Positions 10,399 to 23,041 are shown, counted from the first letter of the stretch. The stretch is DNA of 64,000 nucleotides from Coptis chinensis (GCA_015680905.1 CM027380.1:18804001-18868000); one strand, 5' to 3'. Program-made: numbers and translations. Notes: a model not told the origin generated them from the sequence alone.

Positions 10399-11158
10399 TG
10401 TTGTGTGCGAATAAAGAAAACAATGAAAAGATAAGGACAACAGTAACAGGTAACAACCAAAGCACGGATTAGGCTGTCCTTAAGGAAATATTTCGCTCCT
10501 TCCAGTGGTGCTGAAAGACAGCAGTGGCGGCTTCCTTACAGGATTCAATGGTTTAGAGCAGCCTGACTTTGCACTAGAACAAACTACTCTCTAGAACAGC
10601 ATATAACTCTTTCTGGCGGTTAAAGGAAGAAGAGAAGGAGAATAGGCTTTGGGATGCGAGTTCTATTTCTCTGAAGGGTTTCACGAGTTCTGTAGAAGTG
10701 AATGATCTCTATGGATGCACAATCCTCTTTAAATAGAGACTAGGTCGGTCACAGATATGAGAAGGACTCATACTGTTACTCTAAGTCGGTTTCCAAAAAG
10801 AGATAAGGAAGAGAAACCAACTTGAAGTAGAACACCCACCGTTTAGGCAATTGGTCAAACCACTACCCACTATACAGGAAGCCCAAGCCGAAGCCCGAAC
10901 CCGACACAACTCGGCTTGGTTTGGGCGCGCGCGTGTGTGGCCTTGGGTGAAATCTCCCTCCTAACACAAAAGCATTTGTACCCTAAGGGCACACCCTTAT
11001 GGTAGAGGAATTCCTCATATACCTCACTTGCTAGTGGTGGATAACCAATGTAGGACTATCTTCTTTGCACTAAAGTGGAGAGAACACTCTTTGTTCATCT
11101 CCTCCACTTTGCACACACACACACACTAGTATTTAGAAATATACAAGAGATTCCAGCA
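10399..11158 (-). repeat. Copia-C 3' LTR
   Basis: A 760-bp LTR, TGTTGTG to TTCCAGCA on the plus strand, matching 27252-27998. An ACAC microsatellite lies near 11113-11125. The adjoining inner sequence is rich in CCCCC on plus (GGGGG on the element strand), consistent with the polypurine tract. Confidence 0.88.
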
Positions 11159-11754
11159 ATCCCCCACTATTTCAAAATACTAATAGTCCCCCACTATTTT
11201 GGAATAGGATATTACAAAAGAAATGGGTTAACAAAAAGCTAGAGAGAATCGAAAAAACAATGCATAAGATACTGGTGCTTTACGGGCTTGAACCAGTCAT
11301 AGGGTAACATGTCTTATAATACGTGAAAGTGGTGGATTATACGTGAAAGTGGTGGATTATAAGTGAAAGTCATAGGGTAACTAGTCATAGGGTAACATGC
11401 ACCCACACTGTTTTTTCATTATATGTCAGTTCTGCGGTGTTGCACGTTTTGGCCCCTGCGTTGCCTGTGTTTCCTGAATGCTCTAGAGTACTTGCCCGAA
11501 TACTCATAAGAACCGACCCAGTTCTACATTCACGTAGGTGGATATCCATCAAGTGTACATTGCAGTTAAAATACACTATCTCATTATAAAATAGACTATG
11601 GATTCCAATAAGAGTAAAATAACTCATCCTAACTCATTGCAATTCAAGTCATACAAAGTATACAAAAAATGCTATCTCGTCATAGGGTGGGATGTCTAAA
11701 AAAAGAGACGATAGCATACCAGAGCGACTAGGTGACTTGTTTTTCCCTTTGAAC
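11159..11754 (-). mobile_element. Copia-C 3' untranslated region with short tandem repeats
   Basis: Between RNase H and the 3' LTR. A 19-20-bp unit containing GTGAAAGTGGTGGATTAT is repeated about three times at 11317-11370, and CATAGGGTAAC recurs at about 11297-11395. No coding frame recognised. Confidence 0.6.
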
Positions 11755-12450
11755 CTACTTCATGGGATCTCCAATCACATAGGTGGGGTTGCCGTCAGTG
11801 TCGCCCTCTATCTTAGGCAAAAGTCTCATCCCCCTCGACGTTTCAACCATTTGCCTCCTGTTAAGCGGTTTGGTAAGAGGATCGGCCAAATTTAACTCTG
11901 ACCTCACATAATCTAGAGCCATAACTCCATATTCCAGCAGCTGCTTTATAGACTGTAGTCTCAGACGAATATGTCTGCTTTTCCCATTATACAATTTGCT
12001 CTTTGCCTTGGCTATTGCGGCCTGACAGTTACAATGCATAGGTACAGCTAGAGGCAGTTTTGTACCAATAGGAAGATTTGCCAAGAGGTTTCTAAGCCAC
12101 TCAGCCTCTGCACTTGCTTTATCTAAAGCAATAAGCTCGGACTCCATGGTTGAATGAGCTATCAAGGTCTGCTTAAAAGATTTCCAAGTGACTGCACCTC
12201 TACATAGGGTAAAAATATAACCACTAGTGGACTTGATATCATGAGAATTAGATATCCAGTTTGCATCATAATAACCCTCTATCACAGGTGGAGTTTGTTT
12301 AAAATGTATGCCGTAATTCATTATTCCTCTCAAGTACTTGGCTAGTCTCTCTAACACACTCCAATGTTCTGTGCTAGGACAATGAGTGTATCTGCTTAAC
12401 CTGCTAATTGCATAAGCAATGTCAGGTCTAGTGCAATTCATCAAGTACAT
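11755..12450 (-). CDS. Copia-C RNase H domain, open frame
   Basis: The 231-residue frame is the best preserved part of Copia-C. It has [21 protein letters not shown] RT tail, YYDANWIS, then [38 protein letters not shown] and [12 protein letters not shown]. These are the ordered copia RNase H motifs. The usual D in the third motif (CDCQAA) reads N here, so catalysis is doubtful even though the frame is open. The segment 12231-12593 has a duplicate at 23051-23413. Confidence 0.85.
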   Translation of the reverse strand: MYLMNCTRPDIAYAISRLSRYTHCPSTEHWSVLERLAKYLRGIMNYGIHFKQTPPVIEGYYDANWISNSHDIKSTSGYIFTLCRGAVTWKSFKQTLIAHSTMESELIALDKASAEAEWLRNLLANLPIGTKLPLAVPMHCNCQAAIAKAKSKLYNGKSRHIRLRLQSIKQLLEYGVMALDYVRSELNLADPLTKPLNRRQMVETSRGMRLLPKIEGDTDGNPTYVIGDPMK

Positions 12451-12593
12451 GAGACTACCAATAATTTGGGCACATTTAGACTGAAGGACACTATGTTGAT
12501 TATTTTTCTAAAGTTCACTAGTTACCTCATAAGGTGTCGACACAGGCTTACTATCATAATAGTTAAACTTCTTCAAAAACTTCTCAACATAAT

Positions 12594-13283
12594 TGTAAGG
12601 GGGATTTCCCATCACTGAATAGATGACACGTGTATGAGAAATAACCTAAAACTATTGATGTCGAATGAGACAAGGACCACGGATCGGTTCTATGAATAAA
12701 TGAACTTCGTGCTTCGCGAAAGTGTTTAATGGACATGTGCGAACGTGCGTGGACGGATCGCCATTAGAGTACGCAATTCTCCAGTCGTTAGGAACCCGAC
12801 ATAGACAGCGGTTCAACAGAGGGAAACCCGATGAGGGGCGATCTTTGATGATAAGGAAGGAATCACAATGGCATATCTTGGAGAGTTACCTTTTAGATAT
12901 AACTTTCCCATAAACAATGAGACATTATGATCGCGTAAGGAAACTTACCTCTCACAAGATATGGTCTAGATTCAGACTTCCATATAGAGGGAATTCCTAA
13001 TAGGAAGATGAGTCCAAAGATGGAAGGTAACTCACAAGCGGTAGAGATAGCCCTAAACCTAGGACTCTCAAAGCTCTCCCTATATAAATCAGAGGGATTT
13101 TGCTCTTAGGAACTACGCAAAATTGGGTTTGATTCTCCATAATAAAGAAGAAGATACATAGGCAGTCATCAGACGGTTCAACCCTGAACTCACAATCATC
13201 TCATCCCTTCTCCATCTATCAAAATAGCTCAAAGATCACAAGGCACAAAGGAAGATCAGGGATAACTTGAAAAATCTCCTACA
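12594..13283 (+). repeat. Gypsy-T 5' LTR
   Basis: A 690-bp LTR, TGTAAGGGGG to TCTCCTACA. A TATATAAA box is near 13081. It matches the LTR at 23414-24091 overall, but many small differences cluster around CG dinucleotides in the first 300 bp. Confidence 0.88.
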
Positions 13284-13671
13284 TCTAGTGGCACCGTTTG
13301 TGGGGATGAAAAGAGGTAAATATTCATTTCAAACGATTAATTTAGCCAAAAAACTCTTACTGTTGTGATGGCAGGAGCAAGGAAAACAAAAGGAGGTGTG
13401 CTACCACACGCAGTGTTGCAGTGAGAGAAGAAGAGCACGAGACACCTGAAGAGGGGGTTAACACCAGTCACCATGACGTGAATAACCCCCTCCAAAGGCC
13501 AATGACCAGCACTGATTAACCAGCGGCTCCGGTGCAGTCTCCAGAAATAATGCTCAAGAAGAGCGTCAAGATGGTGAGAATGCTGTCCTCACCAACCCAG
13601 AGTCTGTTCAGGCAAGCCAAGCACTACATGCTCTGGAACATCAAAGGAGTAATCTTGAATGAGAAGTACAG

Positions 13672-14637
13672 ATGCTGAGGCATTTGTATCAATCTAACAT
13701 AGGGAAGGAGCTCGTTATCGATCTCGATGATGACGACCTTCCAGAAGGTGGTCGTACAAAAAACCCAAGGCGTAGGGGTCCAGCTCGACGCAAGACATCT
13801 GAGTTAGAATATATCAACTCAGATGAGGACTCGGACACAGCATCCGAACCAGAGTCAACTGACCAAGATCGTGGCATCGACCCTCGACACAGGAAAAAAG
13901 CCCAGACCAAAAAGCATTCTACCAAAGAAACTACATGGGAAATTGAGAAGAATGACCAGATCCGTCAGATGCATCGGATGACGGGCAAAGGGAGAAAAAT
14001 GCAAGACTCCCTTATTCAATTCGCTATAAAGGGGGCCGGCAGATCCCCTTTCGCTTCAAGGGTGATGAGGAAATTTTATCCCCGTGGCTACAGACAACCG
14101 AAATTTAGTGTCTTTAGTGGCAAGTCAGATTTGGTAGATCACGTATTCAGGTATTGTGCTACTATGGGGCAATATGAGAGATATAACCATGTAATGTGCC
14201 AGGAGTTCAAAGCCTCCCTGTCTGGATCTACGCTCCAATGGTACCACAGATTACCTGAGCGTCAGATCAGGTCCTCAGAAGAAATGTTCAGGACCTTTAT
14301 AGACAGGTACTCATGCAACAAGCATCAACCTAAAATGATCGATGCATTGTTCAACATCAAGAAAAAAGATGGAGAGGCATTGAGATCCAACATGCAGCAG
14401 TTCATGGAAATTTCAATCCAGATAGAGTCTTGTGATAAACAAACTGCTATAATAGCTTTCAAACAAGGGTTGGATGAAAACAACGCCTTATTCGGATCTC
14501 TCTCCCGAAAACCACCCCATGATTTAGAGGAACTCCTTGATAGGGTTGAATCTCATGCGGGGTGGGAAGAAGATGTCCTGAACAGACGTCAAAAAGCGAA
14601 AATGACTAGTCGGATAGTTCCTGGAGTTCCTTAAGAA
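13672..14637 (+). CDS. Gypsy-T gag
   Basis: A 320-residue open frame with an acidic, basic-patch N-terminus (VIDLDDDDLPEGG) and a central retrotransposon gag core: PKFSVFSGKSDLVDHVFRY, then SGSTLQWYHRLPE and FIDRYSC. This is the Tat gag pattern. It ends at a TAA near 14632. The gag continues in other frames to about 15010, where HSTKACRTLKHEL can be read near the protease. The start may be further upstream, as an ATG at 13368 opens a short blocked frame. Confidence 0.8.
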
Positions 14638-15017
14638 GGGAATGGAAACTCTTCCCCTAAAAAATTAAAGAGAGACTGTAATCGTGGTCGCCAAAGGGCC
14701 GAATCCCCATCAAAGGGATGAATGCCTAGAGGGCAATACCAAAATATAGCCAGTAGTATATATGGAAAACCATAGAAGAAGCCACGTGTGGAAGGAGCTA
14801 AAAAGCTCTTCCCCTAATGGACAGAAACTTCGCCCCTTTGAACAAAATGCCAGATGAGGTTCTGGACTCGATAAGAAATTAGAGTTACCTCAAATGGCCA
14901 GCCCCGCTGAAGCCAGGTTCCCTGGGCACCATAGACCAAAGGACATACTGCAAGTTCCATAAAAGTAAGGGTCACAGCACCAAAGCCTGTAGGACCCTGA
15001 AACATGAACTGCAGGAT

Positions 15018-15674
15018 ATGATTGAAAGAAGGTATTTAAAGCAGTTTGTGGCACATGAACAAGCAAATGCAGTACAGACTGAGGAGATCAGCACGTCAGT
15101 TCAGGATCCCCTAGGTACTGGACCGCTCAATGGCCGACTCCAGATAAATATGATTTCCGATAAAGCGAGTAAACGAAGTGGACAGGTCACTGAAAAGGCT
15201 GCGCGATATCAAATGCGCATCGCCAAGCAGATGAGGATCATGAACAGCGAGCTGATTGCAGGAGCTCAGAGTAACGTGGAGCCCCAGAAAGATCCACTCA
15301 TTCTTTTTACTGAGGCTGACTGCCGTGGTATTCAAAGTCCACATGAGGATGCGCTAGTTCTCACACTCCCCTTTGGAGACTATGATTTGCATCGCATATT
15401 GGTGGATCCAGGCAGTTCAGCAGATGTGCTCTACTATGATGCATTCAAAAAGTTGCAGATCCCAGATGCTGAGATGGTCCCCACTAACTCTAACCTATAT
15501 GGATTCAGTAGAGATAAAGCTCTCACAGTTGGGGAGATCCAGTTACATGTAGCCACTGGTCCGGTAACTCTTATCATAAATTTTGTTGTAGTAAAAGCTA
15601 ACACACCATATCATATGATTTTAGGTAGGAACTGGTTGCACAGACTCCTAGCCATTCCCAGCATCTATCACTAA
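15018..15674 (+). CDS. Gypsy-T protease region
   Basis: A 218-residue frame. The aspartic protease motif is VDPGSSADVLYYD (near 15403-15440), where D-P-G-S-S replaces the more usual D-x-G. It is followed by LYGFSRDKALTVGEI and HMILGRNWLH, the ordered Tat protease signatures. The frame stops at a TAA just after, so it no longer joins RT. Confidence 0.8.
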   Translation: MIERRYLKQFVAHEQANAVQTEEISTSVQDPLGTGPLNGRLQINMISDKASKRSGQVTEKAARYQMRIAKQMRIMNSELIAGAQSNVEPQKDPLILFTEADCRGIQSPHEDALVLTLPFGDYDLHRILVDPGSSADVLYYDAFKKLQIPDAEMVPTNSNLYGFSRDKALTVGEIQLHVATGPVTLIINFVVVKANTPYHMILGRNWLHRLLAIPSIYH

Positions 15675-16003
15675 TATCTGAAATTCCCACATCATGTGAA
15701 AATCGAGACAATCAGAGGAGATCAGGTGGCAGCCAAGACGTGTTATGCTTTGGCAACGAAGCAGTCCCCACTCCCTTTTGAACCCATGGAGGTGGGGTAG
15801 CCTGCCAAATAGCAATTACAGATGGATCCCCCTCTCCCAGACCTGGTCCCAAGGGAGAGGGAGGATCCCCCCTCACTGGAGCCATTGGAGGAAGTGGATA
15901 TTGGGGGAAGCAGCTCTGATCCCCAAAAACCACTTTAATCGGTACCATGTTGAGTTCTGAAGAGCGTTTGGCTATGATATAGTTCCTCCGAGAGCACAAG
16001 GAT

Positions 16004-16870
16004 GTGTTTGCTTGGTCGTTCAAAGAAATGCCAGGAATTGATCCCCATGTGGCATGCCACCGACTCAATGTCCATAGTGATGCAGTAGTAGTCAAGCAAA
16101 AACTGAGGAAAATAGGTGCTGATAGATCCAAGGCTATAAAGGTCAAAGTTGAAAAGCTGAAGACAGCTAAATTTGTTAGAGAAATCAATTTCCCCACCTG
16201 GATTTCTAATATTGTCCCAGTAAGAAAGAAGAATGGGTCATGAAGAATCTGTATCAACTTCATGGATCTAAACCGTTCATGTCCAAAGGACAGCTACTCT
16301 CTGCCACGAATTGACAAATTGGTAGATGTAACTGCTAGACATGAACTGTTGTCTTTCACAGACGGGTTGTTTGGTTACAATTTGATCCCATTGCATGAGG
16401 AAGACCACAAGCATGCCAGTTTCACAACCGAGGATGGCCTGTACTGCTATCAGGTCATGCCATTCGGACTGAAAAATACAGGGGATACATACCAGCGTTT
16501 GGTAAACAAGATGTTTCAAGGATTGATAGGTGCCATTGTAAAGGTATATGTAGAAGATCTTTTGATTAAAAGCCTAAGGTGAGGAGATCATCTAGCTTAC
16601 CTGAAGCGGGCATTTGACATCCTCAGGGAATATCGCATGAAGCTTAACCCTGCAAAGTGTGCCTTCACTGTCTCATCAGGGAAGTTCTTGGGATATCTAG
16701 TAACCAAAAGAGGAATCGAGGCAAACCCAGATCAAATCCGGGCACTCCTAGATATGCCCTCACCTAAAAATATGAAAGAGGTTCAAAAAGTTACAGGCAG
16801 GTTAGCAGCTCTGAACAAGTTCATCTTCAAGAGCTCTGATAAGTGCAAACCTCTCTTTCAGTTACTATGA
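16004..16870 (+). pseudogene. Gypsy-T reverse transcriptase
   Basis: The frames show FAWSFKEMPGIDP, then WISNIVPVRKKNGS. An in-frame TGA stands where the motif W-R-x-C-I-N follows, and the frame continues CPKDSYSLPRIDKLVD and VMPFGLKNTGDTYQRLVNKMF. The catalytic box reads YVED, with E in place of the first essential D. Another TGA follows at about 16580. FLGYLVTKRGIEANPDQI marks the RT-connection part. Stops and the active-site change mean it cannot act as an RT. Confidence 0.85.
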
Positions 16871-18160
16871 AAGAATACCTCATTTGCATGGACAGAAGAA
16901 TGCCAGAAGGCGTTTGATCAACTCAAAACAAACCTGGGGGCACCACCAATCCTTTCCAAGCTAGTTGAGGGGGAAGTTTTGGGTCTTTATCTTTGTTCGT
17001 CTGACACTGGTATCAGTTCTGTACTAATACGCGTGGATGGAAAGAAGGTTGAAAAACCTATCTATTTCTTGAGCCGAACACTCCTTCCAGTAGAAACAAG
17101 GTACCCTAAACTCAAAAGAGTAGCTCTAGCCCTTGTTTTTGCAGTAGAGAAATTGTGACCATACTTCCAGTCCCACACTATCAGAGTATGATATTATCTA
17201 TGTCCCCAGAATATCAGAGAAGGGTCAGGCACTAGCAGAATTCTAAAGAGATTTCCCAATGACCTATACGGGGTACGACTCAACCACCCCCAGTCCAGAT
17301 GATCGCATCCTGCATGAATCTACAGAAGACTGGCTAGACCCCTGGGAGCCAAGCTCCGGGTGGCGGTTGTTTGTGGATGGATCTTCGAATGACAAAGGCG
17401 CAGGAATAGGAGCTGTGTTGGTTACTCCTGACAATATGCGATTGAAGAAATCCATCCGGTTAGGTTAGAATGCTTCCAACAATGAGGCAAAATATGAAGC
17501 CACTCTTGCTAGCCTCACAATGGTTCTGAACTTGGGCCTGACACACCTCACAGTTTTTAGTGACTCACAGCTAGTTGTGTTTAAAGTTGATGGTGGATAC
17601 GAGGCCAGGGATGAACGAATGGTAAAATATCTGGAACTCGTAAGGAACCTTCAGAGCAAGTTTGAGAACATCCAGTTCTATCAGTTACCTCGGTCAGCCA
17701 ATAGACACACAGATGCTTTGGCATATGTTGCCTCGATGTTGGGCAACACCGAGTCTTGTTCTATCCCTATCAAGTTCCAGGAAAAATCTAGCATTCAGGT
17801 CCCCATTACCACAGTTTGTGTTGTTTCACCCATTGCTCCGACTTGGATGGACCCATATAAGTCCTACCTCAAAGACGGAACACTCCCTGAGGATAGGAAT
17901 ATGGCAAGGCGTCTGCTTGCAAAGATACAAAGGTACACCCTCATTGGAGATGATCTATACAAGAAGTCTTTTCTGGGACCTCATCTTAGATGTCTCTCCC
18001 TAGATCTCGCTGAACAGGTTATACAAGAAGTTCATGAAGGAATCTGTGACAACCATACTGGGGGCAGAACTTTAGCTCTCAAGATCCTAAGGCAAGGATA
18101 CTTTTGGCCCTACATGCAAAAAGATGCACAAATTTTTGCCCGCAAATGTGAAAAGTGTTA
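16871..18160 (+). pseudogene. Gypsy-T RNase H pair and integrase N-terminus
   Basis: A first RNase H can be read in broken frame from about 16,970 (YFLSRTLLPVETRYPKLKR). A second one starts at about 17370 with RLFVDGSSNDKGAGIG, followed by NNEAKYEATLA, TVFSDSQLVV and NRHTDALAYVASM. These carry the D, E, D, D residues of an archaeal-type RNase H. The presence of both is a hallmark of Tat elements. The integrase zinc-binding H-H-C-C segment (EVHEGICDNHTGG to KCEKC) closes the region, ending in a TAA at about 18160. A TAG at about 17466 splits the second RNase H. Confidence 0.8.
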
Positions 18161-18836
18161 ACGATTCGCTTCGCTTATCCATGCCCCAGCAATAGGACTG
18201 CACCCATTGGCCAGCCCATGGCCATTTGCACAGTGGGGAACTGATATTGTAGGACCTCTACCACCCACTCCTGGCAATGTCAGATTCTTGCTGGTCGCAA
18301 CAGATTACTTCACTAAGTAAATAGAAGCAGTTCCTTTGGTTTTCATTCGAGAACATGATGTTAGAAAGTTCATTTGGAACAACATTATCTGTAGGTTTGG
18401 CATTCCCAAAGTTATCATTTCAGATAATGGGCAACAGTTTGCTGGAGGACTAATTGCTGAGCTATGTGAGGAGTTTCACATTACCCATCTGTTCTCAACT
18501 CCAAGGTATCCACAAGGTAACGGCCAGGCAGAAGCCTCTAACAGGGTCATCTTGGATAACTTAAAGCGTAAATTAGATGACACCAAAGGTTTATGGGTCA
18601 AAGAACTGCCTAAGGTCCTATGGGCATACCGAACTACACCCAAACGGTCAACTGGAGAGTCTCCATTTTCACTGACATATGGAACTGAAGCTGTCATACC
18701 TCCAAAACTGGTAGCTCCCACTCAGAAGTCCGATGTTGTACACACTCTGGACAACGAAGAGTTGTTGTGTAGAGAAATGGATCTCTTAGATGAAAAGCGA
18801 GAAGGTGCAGCACTTCACTTAGCTACTAACCAGTAG
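18161..18836 (+). pseudogene. Gypsy-T integrase core
   Basis: It begins with ASPWPFAQWGTDIVGPLP, the first catalytic D region. FGIPKVIISDNGQQF gives the second D and PQGNGQAEASNRVIL the catalytic E. WAYRTTPKRSTGESPF and LTYGTEAVIPP follow. Stops occur at about 18160, 18319 and 18834. The D-D-E residues are all visible. It would integrate the cDNA. Inactive because of stops. Confidence 0.85.
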
Positions 18837-19061
18837 ACTCTAAAGAGATCTTACGACAAGAGAGTCAGAGTTCGATCTTTCAAATCTGGCAATCTGGTTT
18901 TGTGAGAGATCCCAGAGCCCAACGGCAAACTTGGACCTAATTGGGAAGGACCATACATCATCGACAAGGTTAGTCGAACTGGTTTTTACTACATATGCAC
19001 TGTTGAAGGTGACGTTCTGGTTAAACCATGGAATGCACAACACCTTCGCAAGTACTATCAA

Positions 19062-20054
19062 TAAATTGTTATTTCATTCTTTGTTATGCATATTCTATCA
19101 TCAATAAAGTTTTTCACCTTGCAATCGAATATATTCCTTGCACGTTCTTTATTATCCTCAATGGATTAAGCCTTTAGGGATTTATTTACTCACTATTTGT
19201 TCAAGAATATTATATGCCAATTTGCTTTGGAACTAGTGATACTGAGTATGAGGAAGTTGAACTGTCAGTTCCTTCCTCAGCCCCATGTAGCTGGAACTGT
19301 ATGCCAGTTCTGTTAACCTCTAACCATCCTCGATGGGTTAAGCCTTTAGGGAATATGACCACACTAACTACTCAGTAAACTGTATGCCGGTTTGACTTGG
19401 AGCAAGAGATAGTGTTCTTGCGAGCATGAACTGTATGACAGTTCCGGGTGCTCTCAACACATCAAACGAAGGGGTTGCTAGGAAGATCTGGGTGGGATCC
19501 AGATCCTAGCACACCATCATTGGCCTGATACTTCAGCATGATGGTGTTGAGGAAGACTCCTCCACTGCTATTCTGGCGATACCCTTTTTATTCTAACAAA
19601 ATAAAAAGGACCTATCATTATTAAACACAGTGTTGTGCTCAAGGCACCAAGTTATTTTCACTAAGGCATATGCCTCTTTGCGATCGAACTTTCAGTTACA
19701 GTTAACTTGAAATGACTCCCATGATATCCTTATCAGATTCTGGCTATGCCTCATCTTAATCTGTTTAGCCTGCTAGGGTCACCTAGTGTTGTTCCAAATA
19801 AACTTTGGGGGCAACAGAGGTAGAGCATGCACAGTAATATATGTAATAAAACATAAAATACTTTGAATGCCTACATAAAATAGAAGAGCTATAGAGCTCA
19901 GTAAATAGCATGCATAAAATAGAAGAGCTACAGAGCTCAATAAAGTAAATTGTATGTGAGCTATGACCCATAGAATAATTGTTTATGTGAATCATCAATT
20001 GAAAAGCTTATGAAGCAGGGTTAGAATCAAACTTTGGCTCACCATCAGTGCTTG
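19062..20054 (+). mobile_element. Gypsy-T spacer between integrase and antisense ORF
   Basis: Noncoding, with internal repeats. A block containing TTAAGCCTTTAGGGA recurs at about 19165 and 19338, CTGTATGCCAGTT-type sequence recurs at about 19295-19440, and a 37-40-bp unit with ATAAAATAGAAGAGCTA is repeated at about 19873-19950. Such repeat-rich spacers are common in Tat elements. Confidence 0.65.
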
Positions 20055-22690
20055 CTACTGCACCATCAAGAATTCTTGTTTCACCATCAAGAACATACTG
20101 TGTGGTTGGATTAGCTGGAACGGTCGAAGGCTGAGCAGAACATTCACCTGAAGCTGGAACTGGCAAAAAGGAAGTTGAACTGGAGGCAGGTCATCATCGG
20201 TGTCCTCTTCAGAAGATGAGGAGGCATCATGCATAAGTTCAGCTTGAATAGCGGAGATGCTGGTGTCCAGATCAGGAAACAAGACAAAAGGGTTGGTTAC
20301 CTGCCCTTGATCATCCAGCTAAGAAATATACCCAGTAGCCTCAATAGCCTCCTTGAACTTAATTTGTTTGGCCGCATCAAAAGACTCCTGAGAAATGTCC
20401 AGTACCCTCAAAGCAAAGCGAACGACATTTTCAGCTGATCTTTTCTTCACCTCCTGCACCACCTCGGAATAGAACTTGGAGGTCTCGACCATGAGGTCAT
20501 CAACCTTCTTATCAGAACAAAGACGTTTCTCCTTCAGAGCTTTCTCATAGCCTGACATGATCTCATTTGCATGGGCAATAGCTTGACCAAGGGTCCTCAT
20601 CTCATATTTCTACGGTGGAGTTCCCCTTGGACCTGATCATGTTTTGCTTGTAGGGTAGTGAAATGGGCACGTAGTTCCAAGAACTTCACTTTCCAAGTGG
20701 CAGCATTAGTAGCTCCTTTTTGGGCCTTCTCCAGAGAACTCTGAAGATTGGAGACAGTGTCTCTCATATGCTTGAAGCCAACATCAAATTTCTTCTCTTT
20801 TGCCAGAAGTTGGTCAACCTGGATTTGTAGCTTCGTAGCTCTCTTCTCAGCAGCCTCTTTTGCCCAGATCAGCTCACCGGTAGCCATGGCATCAAGGGAT
20901 ATATCGGAGGAAGCCGCAAAAATAGATTCTTTCATGGCCAAAAAGTTATTCACTAACTAGAGAAGAATGTAGGATGTGTAAGTAACACAATGAGAGAAAC
21001 CAAACATTGAACAGAAAAGATAGTCATACCTTGGCAAGATGAACAACAGACCGGCAATAGGACAGGTCCAAGGTCCCAACTATGTCGGATTCAGCCTTGT
21101 CAATAGGAAGGCACGCAGCTTCCAAAACTCCAAGCGCAATGTCAACATCTTTAACAAAGTGTTTGTTGGTAACATGTTATTCATCAGTTCATCCCCAACG
21201 CCTCATCTCCACTATCATCTCCTTTTCAGGTGAATCTGGAGATCGAGGCGAGAAAGAGATGTCATCAATCTCCCTCCTCCTATCACCAAATCGAGGAGGA
21301 GGGAGGGCAATAGTCACAGCAGCTGTTTCAGCAATACCCTTTCCCTTGCGATTATCAGGAGCAGAAGGGTTAACAGTTATAGGGACATTATCACCAGTTT
21401 GACCAGAACCTGTAGGAGGATCTAGAACTGGAAGGGGTACAACTATATTCTCACAAGACTTAACAGGTGGGGGGATAGTAGCAGGAACCTTAAAAAGTGT
21501 TTCTTCATTCACAGAGAGAGGGCAAAATTTCATCTTCTTACCTGACAAAGCAACATCAGAAGTAGAAGTAGGAGCAGCTCTCTTCATTTTATGACGGTTA
21601 GACGCACGCACTTCCCTTTTAAAATTACTAGGAGCCAGTAGTTCATGAGGCAGTTCGGGGCCCTTCCCACCAGTGATCACACAATCATCACTGACAGCAG
21701 GCTCCTGAATTGGGACCAATGCTACAGTATCACCAGAGGCGGCCACAGGACTCTTCTCCTTGCGATTTCCTCCTCTTCTAGTATTTAAAGAGGACTCATC
21801 CTGAACTGGAGGAGGAAGAAGTCCATCATCCTGATCTACAGGAGGAGAAAGTATTATGCGCCCAGAATTCACAGTATTTACCCCAAAAGGGGAAAAGACA
21901 GGGGCAAGTTGTAGCAGTTCTTCAGCAGACATGTTGAGATATTCGAAAAGAAAGGTGGGATCAAGAACTATCACCCAAGGCATCCTCTGTTCCTTGGGGA
22001 TTTTCTTGATGAAGTCCACCATAGTAGCATCAGTTGCAGTCAATTGATTCCAGGGGGAAGAGTCATCTAAGAAAAAGAAAATAACAAAGAAACTAAGTTG
22101 AAAGGCTTTCAGTGTGATTACAAAGTTCCTGAGTGAGTAGACTTACTGGTTGGAGCATGAGTATGTTTTCTGGGAATAGGAATTCCCCTTGGCTCACCAT
22201 CAGCATCAGAAGGACGAATGTCCCATGCATCACCCAACACACGAAGGTGGTGATCAGCCCAGCCTTTGTCACTCTGCTTCCCTTAAAAAAACGATCGGAG
22301 AGTTCTTGTCTCTAGTCATGAGATAGTAGTAGGATTGGTCTCGAATACGCTGGACCTCATAAAAATAATCAAACACCCAACGATTCAGAGCGAATCTGTG
22401 TCTCTTGGCAAGAAGGGCAAAATACATGACAATTATGTAGAACAGAGGTGATGCCTGTCCAAGAGCAATATTGAAGTGGATCAGACACTCTCTCAACAAT
22501 GGGTGGAGAGGAAGAGTGAGTCCTACCCTGAGTTGACCAATGGTGATGAGCGCCACCTCCTTGTAAGCCAACTCATCTGATAACCTCCCCATTCCAGTCT
22601 GATGTTGTCAGGGATGTGAAACTTCTCGCGGATCTGTTCCAGAGAGGAAAGATCTCTAAAGTTTACAAGGGACCAGTTGGGATTCATGAT
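20055..22690 (-). pseudogene. Gypsy-T antisense extra ORF (aORF)
   Basis: Coding on the strand opposite to gag-pol. A first segment begins at an ATG at about 22687 (MNPNWSLVNFRDLSS). A frameshift near 22590 leads to VGLTLPLHPLLRECL and RHRFALNRWVFDYF, which resemble the N-terminal domain annotated in plants as putative gypsy-type transposon. A middle segment at 21189-22043 is rich in P, S and charged residues. 20319-20953 is a coiled coil with long E/K/A stretches (EKRATKLQIQVDQLLAKE). Tat elements such as Grande and Ogre relatives are known to carry antisense ORFs in this position. The role is unknown. At least three breaks are seen, though some could be introns. Confidence 0.7.
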
Positions 22691-23041
22691 CGGAAAAGTG
22701 AAAAAGTTTCAAGTTTTGGTTAAACCCTAGCGAGAGATCAAAAGGTTTGGTAAGGCAAAAAAGTAGCAGAAGAGATAATGAGAATTCTCTCACTGGATCC
22801 TTTATATACGGCTAAGATGAACGGTTAGGATGCGCCCAAGTGGTGCGTCTTTTCTGGATGGAACTGCCATCATTACCTTTTTCGGAAAACGGCGTGTCTG
22901 TTCGAGCGAAATTCGAGCTGTCTTTTCAGAGCCTTAATTAGTTGATTACGTAAGCAGTTTCCGCAACTGTTTAAAGATTCTCACACCAAAAGCAGTATCG
23001 CTTCAAGCGCCAACGTGTTAGATGGTACGAGAGGGGGCATC

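Larger units (their letters stand above)
12594..23041 (+). mobile_element. Gypsy-T: Tat-lineage Ty3/gypsy element
   Basis: The 5' LTR (12594-13283) starts TGTAAGGGGG directly after the target sequence ATAAT (12589-12593). A primer-binding site TGGCACCGTTTGTGGGGA at 13289-13306 resembles the Asp-tRNA type used by Tat and Athila. Gag, protease, RT, RNase H, a second (archaeal-type) RNase H and integrase follow on the plus strand. An extra ORF runs on the minus strand before the polypurine tract (GAGAGGGGG, 23029-23037). The dual RNase H and the antisense ORF place it in the Tat group. The normal 3' LTR is replaced by a rearranged junction. Confidence 0.88.

Noticed and set aside
13689..13925. 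Minus-strand 78-residue frame opposite gypsy gag
   Set aside because: It is a shadow of the gag acidic region, unlike the longer antisense ORF at 20055-22690.
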